Origin: Saccharum officinarum
Lineage: Eukaryota; Streptophyta; Magnoliopsida; Poales; Poaceae
Length of the DNA: 64,000 nucleotides
Direction: 5' to 3'
Assembly (NCBI GenBank): GCA_020631735.1
Contig: CM036191.1
Span: 44,306,562 to 44,370,561 of the forward strand
The notes beneath the pieces are model-generated. The model did no database searches. It was not told the origin of the DNA and was given only the letters and a program-made list of their open reading frames with translations. Made by a program: the position numbers and the translations under genes. How positions within the stretch are numbered: position 1 is the stretch's first letter; each line of letters starts with the position of its first letter. Positions 34,340-46,020 of the stretch are shown in pieces.

Positions 34340-34345
34340 TATAAA
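34340..34345 (+). promoter_or_regulatory. TATA box of the Bowman-Birk gene
   Basis: TATAAA in CCCCTCTATAAAGAAGG, 77 bp before the start codon, which fits a short plant 5' UTR. Confidence 0.8.
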
Positions 34346-34421
34346 GAAGGCCTTCAGCGGTTCAGCCTCATACAGATAGCCGTAGGAAGGAAATCCAAGC
34401 AACGAAACTTTGCATACAAAG

Positions 34422-34951
34422 ATGAGGCCTCAGGTGATCATCGTCACTCTGGCTGTTCTCGGCGTCCTCGCAGCTCTGCCGCTCTGCAAAGGTGACGAGT
34501 CAGAACAATCTTTTTGCATGCATGCCCTCTAAATTTTCGCTAGGATCATCACTTGTTATACGCTATTGATGCTTGCACACTACTGTAGAAAATTTGACTC
34601 AACTTGCTGTTATTGGTGGCCACAGGGAACAAGGAGGAAGCCGGAGCGGCCGTCGCCGGGGACGCCAGCGCGAGCTCGTGGCCGTGCTGCGACGACTGCC
34701 GTCTTTGCAACAGGAAGAACCCGCCGGACTGCCAATGCAACGACATTTCGCTGCACGGGTGCCGCCCGGAGTGCAAGAAGTGCGTCAGGTACACGCTCAC
34801 CGCCGACGACGATGGCATCCAGATGCCAGCCACCGCCGCCGGCCGCCCCGGCCCCGTCCGCACCTACCGCTGCGCGGACGTGCTCACAAACTTCTGCGAG
34901 CGCCGCTGCACGCCGGCGCCGGCTGCGGCGTTCCTGGGTGAGGCCTTCTGA
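34422..34951 (+). CDS. Bowman-Birk-type proteinase inhibitor (WIP1-like)
   Basis: Two exons, 34422-34491 and 34626-34951, joined by a GT-AG intron; 131 aa. Residues 1-24 (MRPQVIIVTLAVLGVLAALP..) are a secretion signal. The mature part has the Bowman-Birk cysteine pattern, 12 Cys: PCCDDCRLC, a reactive loop CNRKNPPDCQC, HGCRPECKKC, then YRC, NFC and RRC. By alignment with the usual loop Cys-Thr-P1-Ser-x-Pro-Pro, P1 is Arg, predicting trypsin-type inhibition; P2 is Asn instead of Thr and P1' is Lys instead of Ser, both unusual. The second half is longer and has no second classic loop, as in single-headed monocot and wound-induced (WIP1) forms. Such proteins are apoplastic or vacuolar defences against insect and microbial serine proteases. 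The start follows a TATA box at 77 bp. Confidence 0.92.
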
Positions 34952-35040
34952 TCGGACCGGACGCCGGCCGGCCGTCCATATGCTGCATGCATGTTTGCAT
35001 GCCAAGTCGAGTTTGCTTCTCTCGAGCTTGTCAGAGAATG

Positions 35041-35050
35041 AATAAATAAA
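35041..35050 (+). terminator. Polyadenylation signals of the Bowman-Birk gene
   Basis: Overlapping AATAAA motifs (AATAAATAAA) about 90 bp after the stop codon, with further AATAATAATAAAG at 35113. Confidence 0.65.
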
Positions 35051-35139
35051 TGTCGCTGCTCGGCTGGATGCTTGCTTTTGCTTGTCGTCAGTGTTTTAGT
35101 AGTGTGTTTATGAATAATAATAAAGAGCCATGCCATGCA

Positions 35140-35480
35140 TGATGCATGCTGTGCTCAAAGCCCTGTCGTTGGCTGGTTTTCAGTTACCAGCTGTAGTTCG
35201 CGTTGTGCTTTTTTAGTTTGTTCCGTTTGATTTGCGTCTGTACCATGTTGTCGTGTGTTTGCAGTTGTCGTTATGAGTGGCCTGGTTACCTTGTTGTATT
35301 GCCCAGAACATCTCCTGCGGTGTCTTGCCAACAGGCTGAGTACGTAATTCATCTGCCAAACGCCAAAACGTTTTGGAGAACACCAATCTTCAGGCAGAGG
35401 ACACAGAGAGCACTGCCTCCCGGAGCGTCTGAACGGGTACGGGTCCACGGGCAGAGAGCTCCCACACATTCCGGCTTTAA
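35140..35480 (+). repeat. Bowman-Birk 3' flank, first copy
   Basis: GCTCAAAGCCCTGTCGTTGG, GGTTTTCAGTTACCAGCT and TGTATTGCCCAGAACATCT recur in the same order at 35988-36180. Confidence 0.9.
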
Positions 35481-35488
35481 AGGGAAGC

Positions 35489-35960
35489 ACTAGTACAAAA
35501 ATGATTTGCACACTACCTATTTTTTTTTACTAGCGGGACGCCAGTGCAATGCTCTTTGGGCCCATGCCCTAGAATACCCAAGGAAAAATCATTTCTACGG
35601 TGGTCTATATAACATACGGTCAGTAAAAATGCTCCCTTTTTATCCATTGTTGACTTAAGCTACCGCCATTAGAAAAGATATTTTCACTCGTGGCTGATTA
35701 TGTCAGACGCTGGTATCAATATCTCTATTTCTAGAGGCGGTTGTCTTTAGCGGCCAACGGCTGTCTTCAGAAACCACTACTAGAAATTCTAATTAAAATG
35801 ACACATATATGAAATTTTTATATCAAAATTCAAGAGTCCTACAAAATCTACAACTTTATAGTCGAAAATTCTCTCATTTGAAATCATTTAAGGGTCCAAA
35901 TATTTGTTAGCGGTTCTAAAGGTCAATTTTCATTAATGTTTTTAAAATGTGGTTCCTCTA
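35489..35960. mobile_element. CACTA-derived fragment
   Basis: Begins CACTAGTACAAAAATG and contains GAGGCGGTTGTCTTTAGCGG, like the subterminal motif of the fragment at 51442. No matching right end or coding sequence. It lies exactly between two copies of a duplicated flank. Confidence 0.55.
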
Positions 35961-35969
35961 AAAATAATT

Positions 35970-36335
35970 TCTACATGATGCATGCTATGCTCAAAGCACT
36001 GTTGGCTGGTTTTCAGTTACCAGCTTTATAATTTGTTAATTAGGTCCTTTTATTTTGCTCCCTATGCATGCCCGTGTTTGTACCATGTTGTCGTGTGTGT
36101 TTATAGTAATCGTCATGAGTCATATATGACAGTGGCCTGGTTGTTCAGGTCCTGTACATTGTTGTATTGCCCAGAACTTCTTGCGCTGTCTTGCCAAGCA
36201 GGCTCAGCACGTAATTCATCTGCAAATGCCAAAACGTTGCTGTGATGATGTCCACACGTATGAGATGGTGCAAATTAATCTTTCCGGGGCATATGAATGA
36301 GCAAATAAATGTCGTGCCGCTCAATGTTTACAGAC
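35970..36335 (+). repeat. Bowman-Birk 3' flank, second copy, with a 3' UTR relic
   Basis: Repeats the 35140-35390 sequence. Just beyond it, GAATGAGCAAATAAATGTCG at about 36286 resembles GAATGAATAAATAAATGTCG of the gene's own 3' UTR at 35035, which suggests the remains of a second inhibitor gene. Confidence 0.75.
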
Positions 36336-37047
36336 AATGAAGTGTTTCCAGCTTCAAACATCATTTGAAGAAAATATATTAGGCTACAATTATTCCAAAG
36401 AGATACTGTAGCATATGTGCCAACAATAAAATTTGAATCCACGACATTAATAACTCTGAAGAAAGGAATTCATCTCCAAATTGCTGCTTGAGTAATCTTG
36501 CTATCGCGGCTTGTTTCGTAATGTTGGCACAAGCCAAATCCATCACAGCGGAAGAGAAACAACTTCATCTGTTGCTTGAAACTTTAACCACCAAAGCAAC
36601 ACTACTGATATAAGCATCATCGCTTCCACTTAAGTAGGCAGTAAGAATATGTTGGATACAAATCGCTAGGAGACTTTGAATTTGGAAGCCATAGTACATG
36701 CACAAATAGGACTGCCACACCAAAATCCTCCAAAGCCATGCCTCCGACAACAACACGGCTATAGTCACTGCCACCGCTTTGCTTTGAACAGGGCAAAGTT
36801 TCACATGGAAACTAGTGGTGAGGTACAGTGGGACACAGTGATGACATTGTCACTGTCGAGGCTGGCACAAAGACCAGCATCGCTTTTGCCGGTACACACT
36901 AACCTAATGTCTTTTCTCCATAAGTCGTATATATTATTAAAACTTGGTATGTATGAATCCTGTTAGGATTACAAACGGAAGGCGGACAAGAGACACAACG
37001 TCTCAGCTCAGCTGTTGCTGGTATGGGGAACAGTGGCTTCATCCTCC
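36336..37047. other. 3' region of the NLR gene, no other gene seen
   Basis: Non-coding between the inhibitor flank and the NLR stop codon. Probably includes the NLR 3' UTR on the minus strand. Confidence 0.5.
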
Positions 37048-40000
37048 TTAATCGCGATATGCTCTTCTCGGAGATATGTTTCTCTCTGGAACATGCTGGA
37101 TCTTCTGCCAATTTTCGTGTCCCTCTACTTGGCAGGTTCTACTGAGCACGCGGCACCCGTGGATTTCAATCTTCACAAGCGACCGTGGCAGCGTCGGAAG
37201 GCGCTCCATCTTATCGCATCTCATAATTAACACACTCTGGAGCGAAACAAGTAGCTTCATATTTTCTGGCAAGCTGTCCCAGTTGCAAAGGGAAACCTGA
37301 AGCTCACGCAGACAACTGAACAGCTCGATATCTCCAGGAAAATACTCCAATGGGCTGCAATTATGGAGTTTAAGTTGTTGCAGGTGCTTCAGGGCGTCTG
37401 GATTATGGTGACTCAACATCCAGCTAGGATATCTCGAACCCTTGTAGCGGTTGATTGTGAGTGCTACAAGATCCTTCGGGGGACAAAGGCCCTCAAGTAC
37501 CTGTGCAGCGGCATCTGGAGTCTGGCCCCCCATCATCCAGCCATGGTACCTTGTCGCCTTGTCACGGTTGGTTGACCGTGAGCTCTCCCCAGGATCCTCT
37601 GGTGGCAAAAGGAGGTTAAGTATCTCTGCCACGGCGTTTGGATCCCCGGCCTGACGGACACAGAATGATAGTTCCAGTTTTCTTAGTCGTTTCTTGCCGG
37701 CTAGGTGGGCTTCAAGAGCTTCCTCTTTGCTTCTGACAATCCCGAGACCATCTATCACCAGCGTACCTCGAAGGTTGTTTAGGTGCTTCAGCTGCTTCAA
37801 TTCGTACCCTTGTTCCTTCTTTACTTGGAAGTATCCTAGTGATTGTAGTGACGTCAGCCTGCCAATGTTTGCAAATCCCATCGACGATGAAGAGCTATGC
37901 CGCAACGAAGTGAGATTCTTAGTGATATCTTCAGCACAGGAAACCTTCTCAGCATATATGCTCTGCATATGGTAAAGCTTGCTAAATGTGCTTGGGAAAA
38001 TAAGCTCCACACTGCGATGGGAACAGTCCATATTAAAGTTAAGATAGCGTAGATGCTTCATCTGATCAATAGAAGATGGAACTAACAACACTTGTTCATG
38101 GTAGTATTTTGTTTTAAATATCAGCACCCGCAGTTTCCTCAGGCTCTTGAACATTCTGTCAAAGAGTATTTCGTTAGTTAAGGTGTGGTCCAATTCCTCA
38201 GCATCTTGAGCTGAAAATATTTTCCTCTTATTTTCGCTGTACTCTTCATCAATGATGAGAGTGCGTAGATTTACCAAGTCCAGAATTTTCTTTGTAATCA
38301 CTGCTCTATTGTCAGTCCCAATACCAACAAAGAGATGGCGAACCTCTTGCGGAATATCTTTTGGTAGGGCATTTGAAACAATTCTGAAGCATTCAGTTCC
38401 ACAAACCCTCTCAGCCAATTCGTGTAGCAGGTCATGAATTGTGAATGCCTCAGTTTCAGTACCAAAAATTGTTCTTTCTACTTGCAGAAATGAGAATGTC
38501 AGTAGTTCGTTTAAGTAGCGGAGGCCTATATCTTCCAATTGCTCTGTTGCATTCATCCTGGTGTTTACAAATCCTTGTGCTATCCAGATGTGAACCAACT
38601 CATCTCGTACTAACCTGTATCCTTTCGGGAAAGTGCTGCAGTATGCAAAGCATCGCCTGATGTCTACACCTAGCTGCTGATAGCTCCACCACAGAGCTCC
38701 CATTGTTTCATTCAACATGTCAAGGTTCCCTGTTGTTTCCCAGAAATCGATACTGTTGTTACTCTGAAGCCGTGCTGCTACTGTTATTGCTGCAATGGGT
38801 GATCTGCCAAGCTTTTTCGCAATTTTTCTCCCTATTGCTATAAATCTTCCATTATCAGAACGCGTGCCTTCTAGGGCATAGTGCATGAACATTGAGAAGT
38901 ACTGCTCTTCTTCCATATCCGGTATTGGGATTTGCTCCTGAGCACCTAGAGCTGCAGCTGCATCTTTCTTCTGAGCTGTCACCAGAATTCGGCTTCCACT
39001 CTGCCCAGCATCCAGCACACCAAGTAGAATAGCACGTTCCTCTCTGTTTTCACCACTGACCCAGAGATCATCCAGTACCAGCAAGAAACGTTTTCCTTTC
39101 AACTTTTCCTTCAGCTCATCATGTAGACCTTTCACATCATTGCTGTCAGATTGCCGGTCTTTCCTGATCTCTCTCAACATGTCACGAAATATCTTATCCA
39201 CTCTAAATGTCTCAGACACATGAATGAACATGACAGGGTCAAAATGTTGGCCTTCGGCCTTCTCATAATCACAAACATATTGTGCCAGGGTACTCTTCCC
39301 AGACCCTGCAATGCCATATATACCAATCACAGAATAATGTTGACTGGTACTGGAGCTTGGTGTATCCGGACCAGGTCCCCTACGAAGCATACTAATAATC
39401 TTCTCACGCTCCTTATCTCGACCGAATACCTTCCGTTCAATGCTTCTGTACAGGTACTCAATATCCTCCTGCCTGCTACTCCTTTCTTTGTTACTATCCT
39501 TCTTGGGAATTTGGCTGCTGCTGCTTTGCTGATTCAACAGATGTGATTTCTTCAAGTCATTGAGAACGTTTTCTAAGTGCTCTATTCTTTTCGCCAAGCT
39601 ATTTCTAGCAATGGTTAGCAAGATAGAACCTGTTGCTGTGCCATCCTTCTGCAAGAAGCAAGCTAGCGTCAAATGATTATCCTAGCTCCATGTTAAGGTA
39701 TATGGCATTCTTCAATTTGTGCAGTCAGACTTTTTAAAGATGACCAGTAACGTATAAAATGTAAGTACCCATATTGATTGTAGGAAAATCTGAAAGATTT
39801 ATTCAATGGGGCTGAATTCCCTATCTATAATACCGCCCATATTATTCAGAGGAAATATCTAGAAATATTCAAATTAATAAAAAAAAGAACATCCCAGTCA
39901 GTGTGGTTTAAGATTCCTTAAAGGCTTGGTACTTTGACAGAGCCATATGAAAAATTATGCAGCAAGTTCTTCTTAGATGGCAAAGCCTTCTTTATATACT

Positions 40001-41667
40001 TAGATGGCAACCAAAATAGGCAGCACAGGGCAGCATGGGAAAAATTAGGGTATCTGTTTTCCATAAACTTGATGTCTGGTTATGGAGATGGGAAAGATAA
40101 GGCTCACTGTGTTGGAAACAAGACTATAGCTACAGCCTTCCTTCATTGCAGATGTGTAAGGTAATTACAATATCAGTGTATCACTTCCACCTTCATGAAA
40201 ATCAGTGTATCCCTTCCACCTTCATGGCTTCACCTTGCACCCTCTTCATTCAATGGGATGGTTTTACAGATCCTGTGCTTTGCACATGCCAGGTACTTTC
40301 TGCATCTAAGTGCCAATAATACTCATTATTGTCTTGTCTAGTTCTATAGTGATATTTCTTTGTCAAGGCTTTGACCTGAGTATAACTGATAAATCTGTTG
40401 TGTCTTGTTGATGTACACAATTCCTCCAAAATGATAGTGAGAAAAAAGAATATCTCCATAAGAATTATGTCCCAAGCTACTTTGCAGCCATGGGTTTCAC
40501 TTATACTCGCGCCGTTGCTACTTGTAAATTTATTTCTAGCCATTCATTTGGCTTGTACTCACACCATTTCTACATTTTATTTTAATTAAATTAATGACAT
40601 GTAATTCCCATGAAAAGAATCAAACTATCTCAAAAGACAAGCACACCACTCAACATAATGATTTTCAAGCTACCCAACCTTTCCTTGCACAAGTAAAGCA
40701 AAAATGGCGCTTTCTAATTAACAAAAACAATTAATTTTATTAGTGGAATGAGAGAAGAAACATGATGGAATTGAGCATTAATGAACTGGTGCCAGAATTA
40801 TAGCAGATAGAATTGGTCACAATGATAAGATGGTACCTGATTACTTTTGATGCCAATAACTTTATACGACCAATCCTGGTTGGCTGCAATCACATCAGCT
40901 GGCAAACCAGAGAGCGTCTGAATCCCATATTGACCTAACTTGGCGAATTTGAATACGAGGTGCCCGAACTGGCCACAGAGTCTTGGCACCCCATATCTAC
41001 AGCAGTTGGTGGTTCTGAGTACGAGTTGCCAGAACCAGTCACAGAGCCACTGCATCCCAGATCGAAGGCTGTTGGGGATATGGAGCACGATGTGCCTATA
41101 CCCGCCACAGAGCCTCTGCACAACAGAAATGGACGAGGCACGGGAAATTGGAAGTTGCGCACCTGATCTTCCGAACAAGCTCCCCTTGCAGCAGGCGATG
41201 CAAAAGTCAACGCCGTCGTGCAGGTGCTGCACCCAGCTGCTGCCCTTGCAGTGGACCATGCAAGCGCCAAAAGTGCAGAGGATTTGCTGCACCCAGCTTC
41301 TGCCATTCTCTTTGGCATCATCAACAATTCTCTTCTCGATTCGATAATAATCTATGAGATCCAGGATTTCCTCCGCTTCGTACAATACAGATTTGAGTTC
41401 CGTCGACAGTCGATCGAGAGTCCTCAAATCAGACTCAGACCTCGCATCTTTAGCTGCTCTAAGCATCCTCTGCTCCTCTACTTCTATCAGAGTCTCCTTC
41501 AGACTTGGGATAGTGAGGTTCTCCAGGTTACTGAGTTTCCTTGATGTGTCGTTAAGGAGGATGGAAAAGAATTTGTTCACAAGAAAGGTGATGATGGGTA
41601 CCAGCAGCCAACTCATTATTGGGATGCCCAGGGCTATACCTGCAATAACTTCCGATGTTTTTGCCAT
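37048..41667 (-). CDS. CC-NB-ARC-LRR (NLR) disease-resistance-type protein
   Basis: Two exons, 41667-40837 and 39648-37048, joined in phase 0 (CAG/GTACCA..TTGCAG/AAG); 1,143 aa. Residues 1-120 are the coiled-coil domain, with a hydrophobic N-terminus and an EDVID-like stretch VLYEAEEILDLIDYYRIEKR (95-114). Residues about 124-254 are an unusual tandem repeat. The NB-ARC follows: P-loop GIYGIAGSGKSTLA (386-399), kinase-2 KRFLLVLDDLW (463-473), RNBS-B SRILVTAQ, a GLPL-like KLGRSPIAA, RNBS-D CFAYCSTFPKGY and an MHD-like TIHDLLHEL (about 680). P-loop Lys and kinase-2 Asp-Asp are kept; MHD reads IHD. The C-terminal third has irregular leucine-rich repeats. NLRs act as intracellular immune receptors for pathogen effectors. 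No stop or shift is seen, so it looks functional. The 1.19-kb intron (39649-40836) holds no gene. Confidence 0.92.
40909..41298 (-). repeat. Coding tandem repeat between CC and NB-ARC of the NLR
   Basis: Three consecutive 22-residue units start at residues 183, 205 and 227 (VQRLCGGY.., MQWLCDWF.., VPRLCGQF..) and a fourth begins at 249 (IQTLSG). Each has LC at positions 4-5 and ends in (R/Q)(S/Y)G. Two looser units start SWVQ at 124 and 144. Twelve or more cysteines lie in this stretch. This is not a standard NLR module. Confidence 0.85.
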
Positions 41668-41699
41668 GGGATGCTTTTCTTACAAGGAGATGTGGGTGT

Positions 41700-42795
41700 G
41701 GGGAGAGGGAAGAGGGAAGAAGGATGGATCTAGTCTTTGTACTTCTTAGATAGATGTTTACACCAGAATAAAGGTAACTGTGATCGGCTTTGTACCACAT
41801 TTATTAAGAGGGGAAGATAGCACCATTGACTCCACAAGCCTTAGAGATATTCTTTATATGTGTATTACCGCAAACAGACATTTCAGATTAGAAAAATAAG
41901 AGTGGCCAGAATGCAACCGCAAAGTAGTCTGAGTTTCTGGTCCCAACAACCCAGGCACCATCAATTGATTTGTGAAAACAAAAGTTTAAAGAAGACGAGC
42001 AAACAAAAAGGATGGTATAAAAAAATTTATAGAGAAATAAAAGCATCCAACCAGAAAAATACAACCTTGTCGCGAACCTTGTTTGGAGTTTGTTCAAGAG
42101 TGAGCAAATTAATGATGGAGGACAGGAACCAACAGATTGACTGCTTAGGCACCAGGTCATTGCCCCAAATTTTCAAAGGTAGTGGTTAGAGTGTAACCAT
42201 TGGCACTAGCAAATTGAAAGATGTAAGTTTGGACACATCTGTTAACCAATACTCGTATAACGTAACCATTGACTCTACAGAGTTTTTGTGTGTGTGTTGG
42301 GGCAATTTCCTTGGTATGGTCATCACTTTATTGATTCTTTGACAAGGATTGGTAGCCTGCGAGTGTATGTGACGACAAACTAGCTAGTTCCAATTTCCTG
42401 AGCACTGCTACTTTACATATGACCAAATTGCTCATTAAAAAATTGAAGAAATTGTGTAAATTAAATACTACCGGACGAAATACATGATGAAACAGATGTG
42501 GCCATGCGTTATGCACGCCGCTGCCATCGGAGTTGACGGACGAGAGCAGGGTGGAACCTGGCGGCGGCCCTCTGCCTCTGGGTTTCCGCCCTCACACTCT
42601 GCCGGGCAGAGGCCTGTTCACGCACACTCCCTCTCCCCCGCCGCCGCGCTCTCCCCGTACGGCCGTCTCGTCTCCCTCTGGCGCGCTCTGCTTCTGAGAA
42701 TTGGATGGTGCAATATCATGGAACACAATGATTTCATCTTATAGGATTTTTTTATATATATTTTAATCCTTTTTTATTCAATATTTTGAAAATAA
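41700..42795. other. Upstream region of the NLR, no gene seen
   Basis: Contains the presumed NLR promoter on the minus strand; 42520-42700 is GC-rich with short open frames but no recognisable product. Confidence 0.5.
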
Positions 42796-43060
42796 TCTAA
42801 CCTAAAAAATATTTTCAGATCTAACCCTTTTGGTCATGCCAGCGACCAAATAATGTTGTCACGCCACATGCATTGGCGCGGTAAAGTCCGCCACGTTAGA
42901 CGGCGTTTCCGACGTGCAAAATGCTGTCACGCAACTTCCGCTGGCGTGACAGTATTGTTCTGTCGCGCCACCGGGAGTGGCGTGACAAGACAAAACGTTT
43001 GAAAAATCATAACTCATTCATACGATGTTGGATGAAGATGAACTTAATATGAAAATTATA

Positions 43061-43570
43061 GCCCTCGATGAGATCTACAACTTTGTAGTTTTAAGTTTTT
43101 TCATTTGAGAACGTTAAGATGCTCAAAAAATTAATAATAAATTTTAGGACCATAATAACTGCATACAAGTACTTGTCACATTAGAAAAATACTAGCGTTT
43201 TTGTATGGCGTCAAATAAAGATACTTTCTACATGAAAGTTGTAGCCCTCAATGGAATCTACAACTTTGTAGTTTTGAGTTTTTTCATTTGAGAACGTTAA
43301 GATGCTCAAAAAATTAATAATAAATTTTAGGACCATAATAACTGTATACAAGTACTTGTCACATTAGAAAAATACTAGCGTTTTTGTATGGCGTCAAATA
43401 AAGATACTTTCTACATGAAAGTTGTAGCATGAACGTTAAGATGCACCAAAAAAATATAAAATTTCAGCAGTATAATAACCGTTTGTTAGCGTTTGTCATA
43501 TTAGAAAAATGATATCGTTTTTATATGATGTCAAATGAAAATATATTTTATATTAAAGTTGTAGCCCTCA
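43061..43570. repeat. Tandem repeat, 182-bp period
   Basis: GCCCTCGATGAGATCTACAA at 43061 recurs as GCCCTCAATGGAATCTACAA at 43243; the two units are nearly identical. A third, diverged and shortened unit spans about 43430-43570. The preceding 42835-42985 has several GTGACA/TGTCGCGCCA words, so this may be the interior of a non-autonomous DNA transposon. Confidence 0.88.
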
Positions 43571-43574
43571 GAGA

Positions 43575-44700
43575 TAATCGGTAAAACAAACACTAAAAAT
43601 GGTGCAAAGTCACTGTGCCACAACGATATTGTTGGACTGCCATGCTCTACATAGGCGCCGAGAAAACCATGCTCCAGCAGCCTCGCCACTCCCCGCACGT
43701 CAGGAGTCAACAACGGGTCGTTTGGGCGTACTGGATCGCAAAGAATATATGGGCCTTCATCTGGGATACAGATTTAATGGGCCTGCAAGAATCGCCACTT
43801 CTATCTTCGATCCAATCAATGGTGGGCTGCAGGGCTTATACTTGTGTAATGTTAATGGGTCATGGTCTGCATAAAATAGGAAACTTTGGCTGGGCCACGA
43901 CTTATTGGTGCATATGGGCTAGGGATACAAATGTGCAAAACACTGAAAATGTTTTTTTTTCTTTTTTTTGTTCCTAATAAGAAACAGGAAATGGTTAGAG
44001 AACACATCCAGAGGCTCCTAAATTTTCTGGAAGATCACATGTAAGAAAGAAAATACAGTGATTCTTAAAGACTGCACAACCATAGGTATGGTTACCTACG
44101 TTCCCACAAAATCCCAATTAAAAAAGAAACGATTTCATTTGACCAAAGGTTACGACACAAATTCTAAGTGCAGGCAAGTAGAGTAGATGACAAAAATCAT
44201 CACCAATGGTGGCATTTCCTGTCCTTTGTACCTTGCATGCTGTGGGAGCGTTGCTTTTTATGCGGACATGTGGTAGCAGTTAATCTGAAATGATCACAAG
44301 ATCAATGATCAATCGTGGACATTAGTTGACTTGTTCAGCTCTCAACTGCATTTTGCTGCAGTTGAGCTGATGAAGTGATTCGACCGTCGTGCTGCATTTA
44401 ATCACTTGTTTCCGCCCGAACCATTTTCACTGGACCAATGCAATTAGAGATTTTTTTTCTTTTCTGCATTATAGACGGTCTTGATGAGTCTTTATAATAT
44501 TTCAGCGCAGAGTAGTTGGCTCGTACTAGAACTCTATTGTGATGTAGGTTGGATCAGTGATGGTCGAATTTTGATATATATACTTCTACTCCAGTACGAA
44601 ACTACATTCCACTATATTTTGAAGATTTTACTCTTGAGATTCTACATAGTTGTTCCTACTCACTTATCTGGCTATCTCTGTGAAACAATAACAACCAACA
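43575..44700. other. Intergenic, no gene seen
   Basis: Short open frames only; no recognisable domain, repeat pair or RNA gene. Confidence 0.45.
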
Positions 44701-44788
44701 ACGATCAGTATGGGGCTATGGGCTTCTGATACAGTTAACGTTATTTTGGAAATCCAAAATGCCATACATTTTTGCAAAGTCAAAAGGA

Positions 44789-45249
44789 CATCTCCAAGAG
44801 TATCATATTTTTTCCTCCAAAAAACATGTAGTTTTGCAACTCCTAAAAAGGTATTAGGAGAAAAAAAGAAGGTCATCTTCAAGAGTTTCCAATAATCCAC
44901 TCCTAAAACATAGAGAACAATTTTACATCAGGAATCATATACTATTTTTAAATTTTCGTAACCACTTTTATATATTCTTTTTCTCTCGTATATTTGTATC
45001 AGGAACCCTTTTCTACTCCTTATTCTTTTTCCACACCATTCCACCTTTAGATTGACCGACCCATACACACACACGTGAAAGCAGTATCCGCGCGACCGCT
45101 ACTACGCACAAAGTTACGCGCGACGAGGTGAGGATTTCCCAAGTGCCTAAATTTTAGAAGCATGGATTAGGAGTTGTTGGAGAGGGAATTTTTTCTTAAC
45201 TTGCTAAAAACCAAGAATTTGGAAGGGAAATAGGATACTCTTGGAGATG
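44789..45249. mobile_element. MITE with CATCTCCAAGAGTATC ends, about 460 bp
   Basis: The perfect 16-bp inverted ends CATCTCCAAGAGTATC and GATACTCTTGGAGATG enclose AT-rich non-coding DNA. The paralogous copy at about 50945 lacks it. Target duplication not clear. Confidence 0.82.
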
Positions 45250-45511
45250 CTCAGCATGTTTCGACAGGAGGGAGTAAGAATCTAGTGTTACAACATATAT
45301 TGGCAAGATTAACTCATTCATATATGAGAGGTGAAAGGTATATATTGCTCAGTTTACAACAGGTGTAGTGGTGGGCGTGGTCCATCCACATTTGTTAGTT
45401 GCCATGCATGGTCTGTACTTCTGAATGCTATATATGTGCAGTTATGTCCTCCACACTTGCGCCGGCAAATGTAGTAGTTGCAGTAATGTTGAGGCAATGC
45501 AACGGCATCTA

Positions 45512-45751
45512 GGCCACGTTTAGATTGCAAAAAATTTCAAACCGATGAATAGTATCATTTTTGTCTTATTGGCAAATATTGTCCAATCGTGGACCAACTA
45601 GGCTTAAAAGATTCATCTCGTAATTTCTAACTAAACTGTGTAATTAGTTGTTTTTTACCTACATTTACTATTTCATGCATGGGTCCAAAGATTGATGTGA
45701 TGGAGAGAGAGTGAAAAAATTCTAACTTTTAGGGTGCATCTAAACAAGGGC
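45512..45751. mobile_element. Tourist-like MITE, 240 bp
   Basis: Ends GGCCACGTTTAGAT and ATCTAAACAAGGGC, flanked by CTA (45509-45511, 45752-45754). Absent from the paralogous site at about 51185 (GGCGTCTAGTATCTTATTCC). Confidence 0.92.
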
Positions 45752-46020
45752 CTATTTATTTATGTAGGAAGTATCTTATTCCACCTGCAAGTTTACAGTC
45801 CACTTTGGGCCACAAGATGCTTGCGTGATTGCCAAGTCCCCACTGGGGCAGAGTTTGCACCTGTACTTGTACCTAAGACCTACTGGTGAGAACCATGGAA
45901 GCGTTGAGAACACTCTCAGTCATGGTTTCGTCGAAATCTATCGTCTATCATCTTTGGATTCGCTGCCAATCATTCTCTTATGATAAATGGGCAGCTACTG
46001 ACTGTTTCTTCTTTTTTTTA

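Larger units (their letters stand above)
44712..46020. repeat. Segmental duplication, copy 1 (partner 50878-51430)
   Basis: Shares GGCTTCTGATACAGTTAA, TTATTTTGGAAATCCAAAAT, CATGCATGGTCTGTACTTCTG and ACAAGATGCTTGCGTGATTG with 50878-51430 in the same order. Longer because of two insertions (44789-45249 and 45512-45751). Confidence 0.92.

Noticed and set aside
43061..43570. Could the regularly repeated units be a CRISPR-like array?
   Set aside because: Units are 182 bp and contiguous, with no short repeat-spacer structure, and the genome is a plant.
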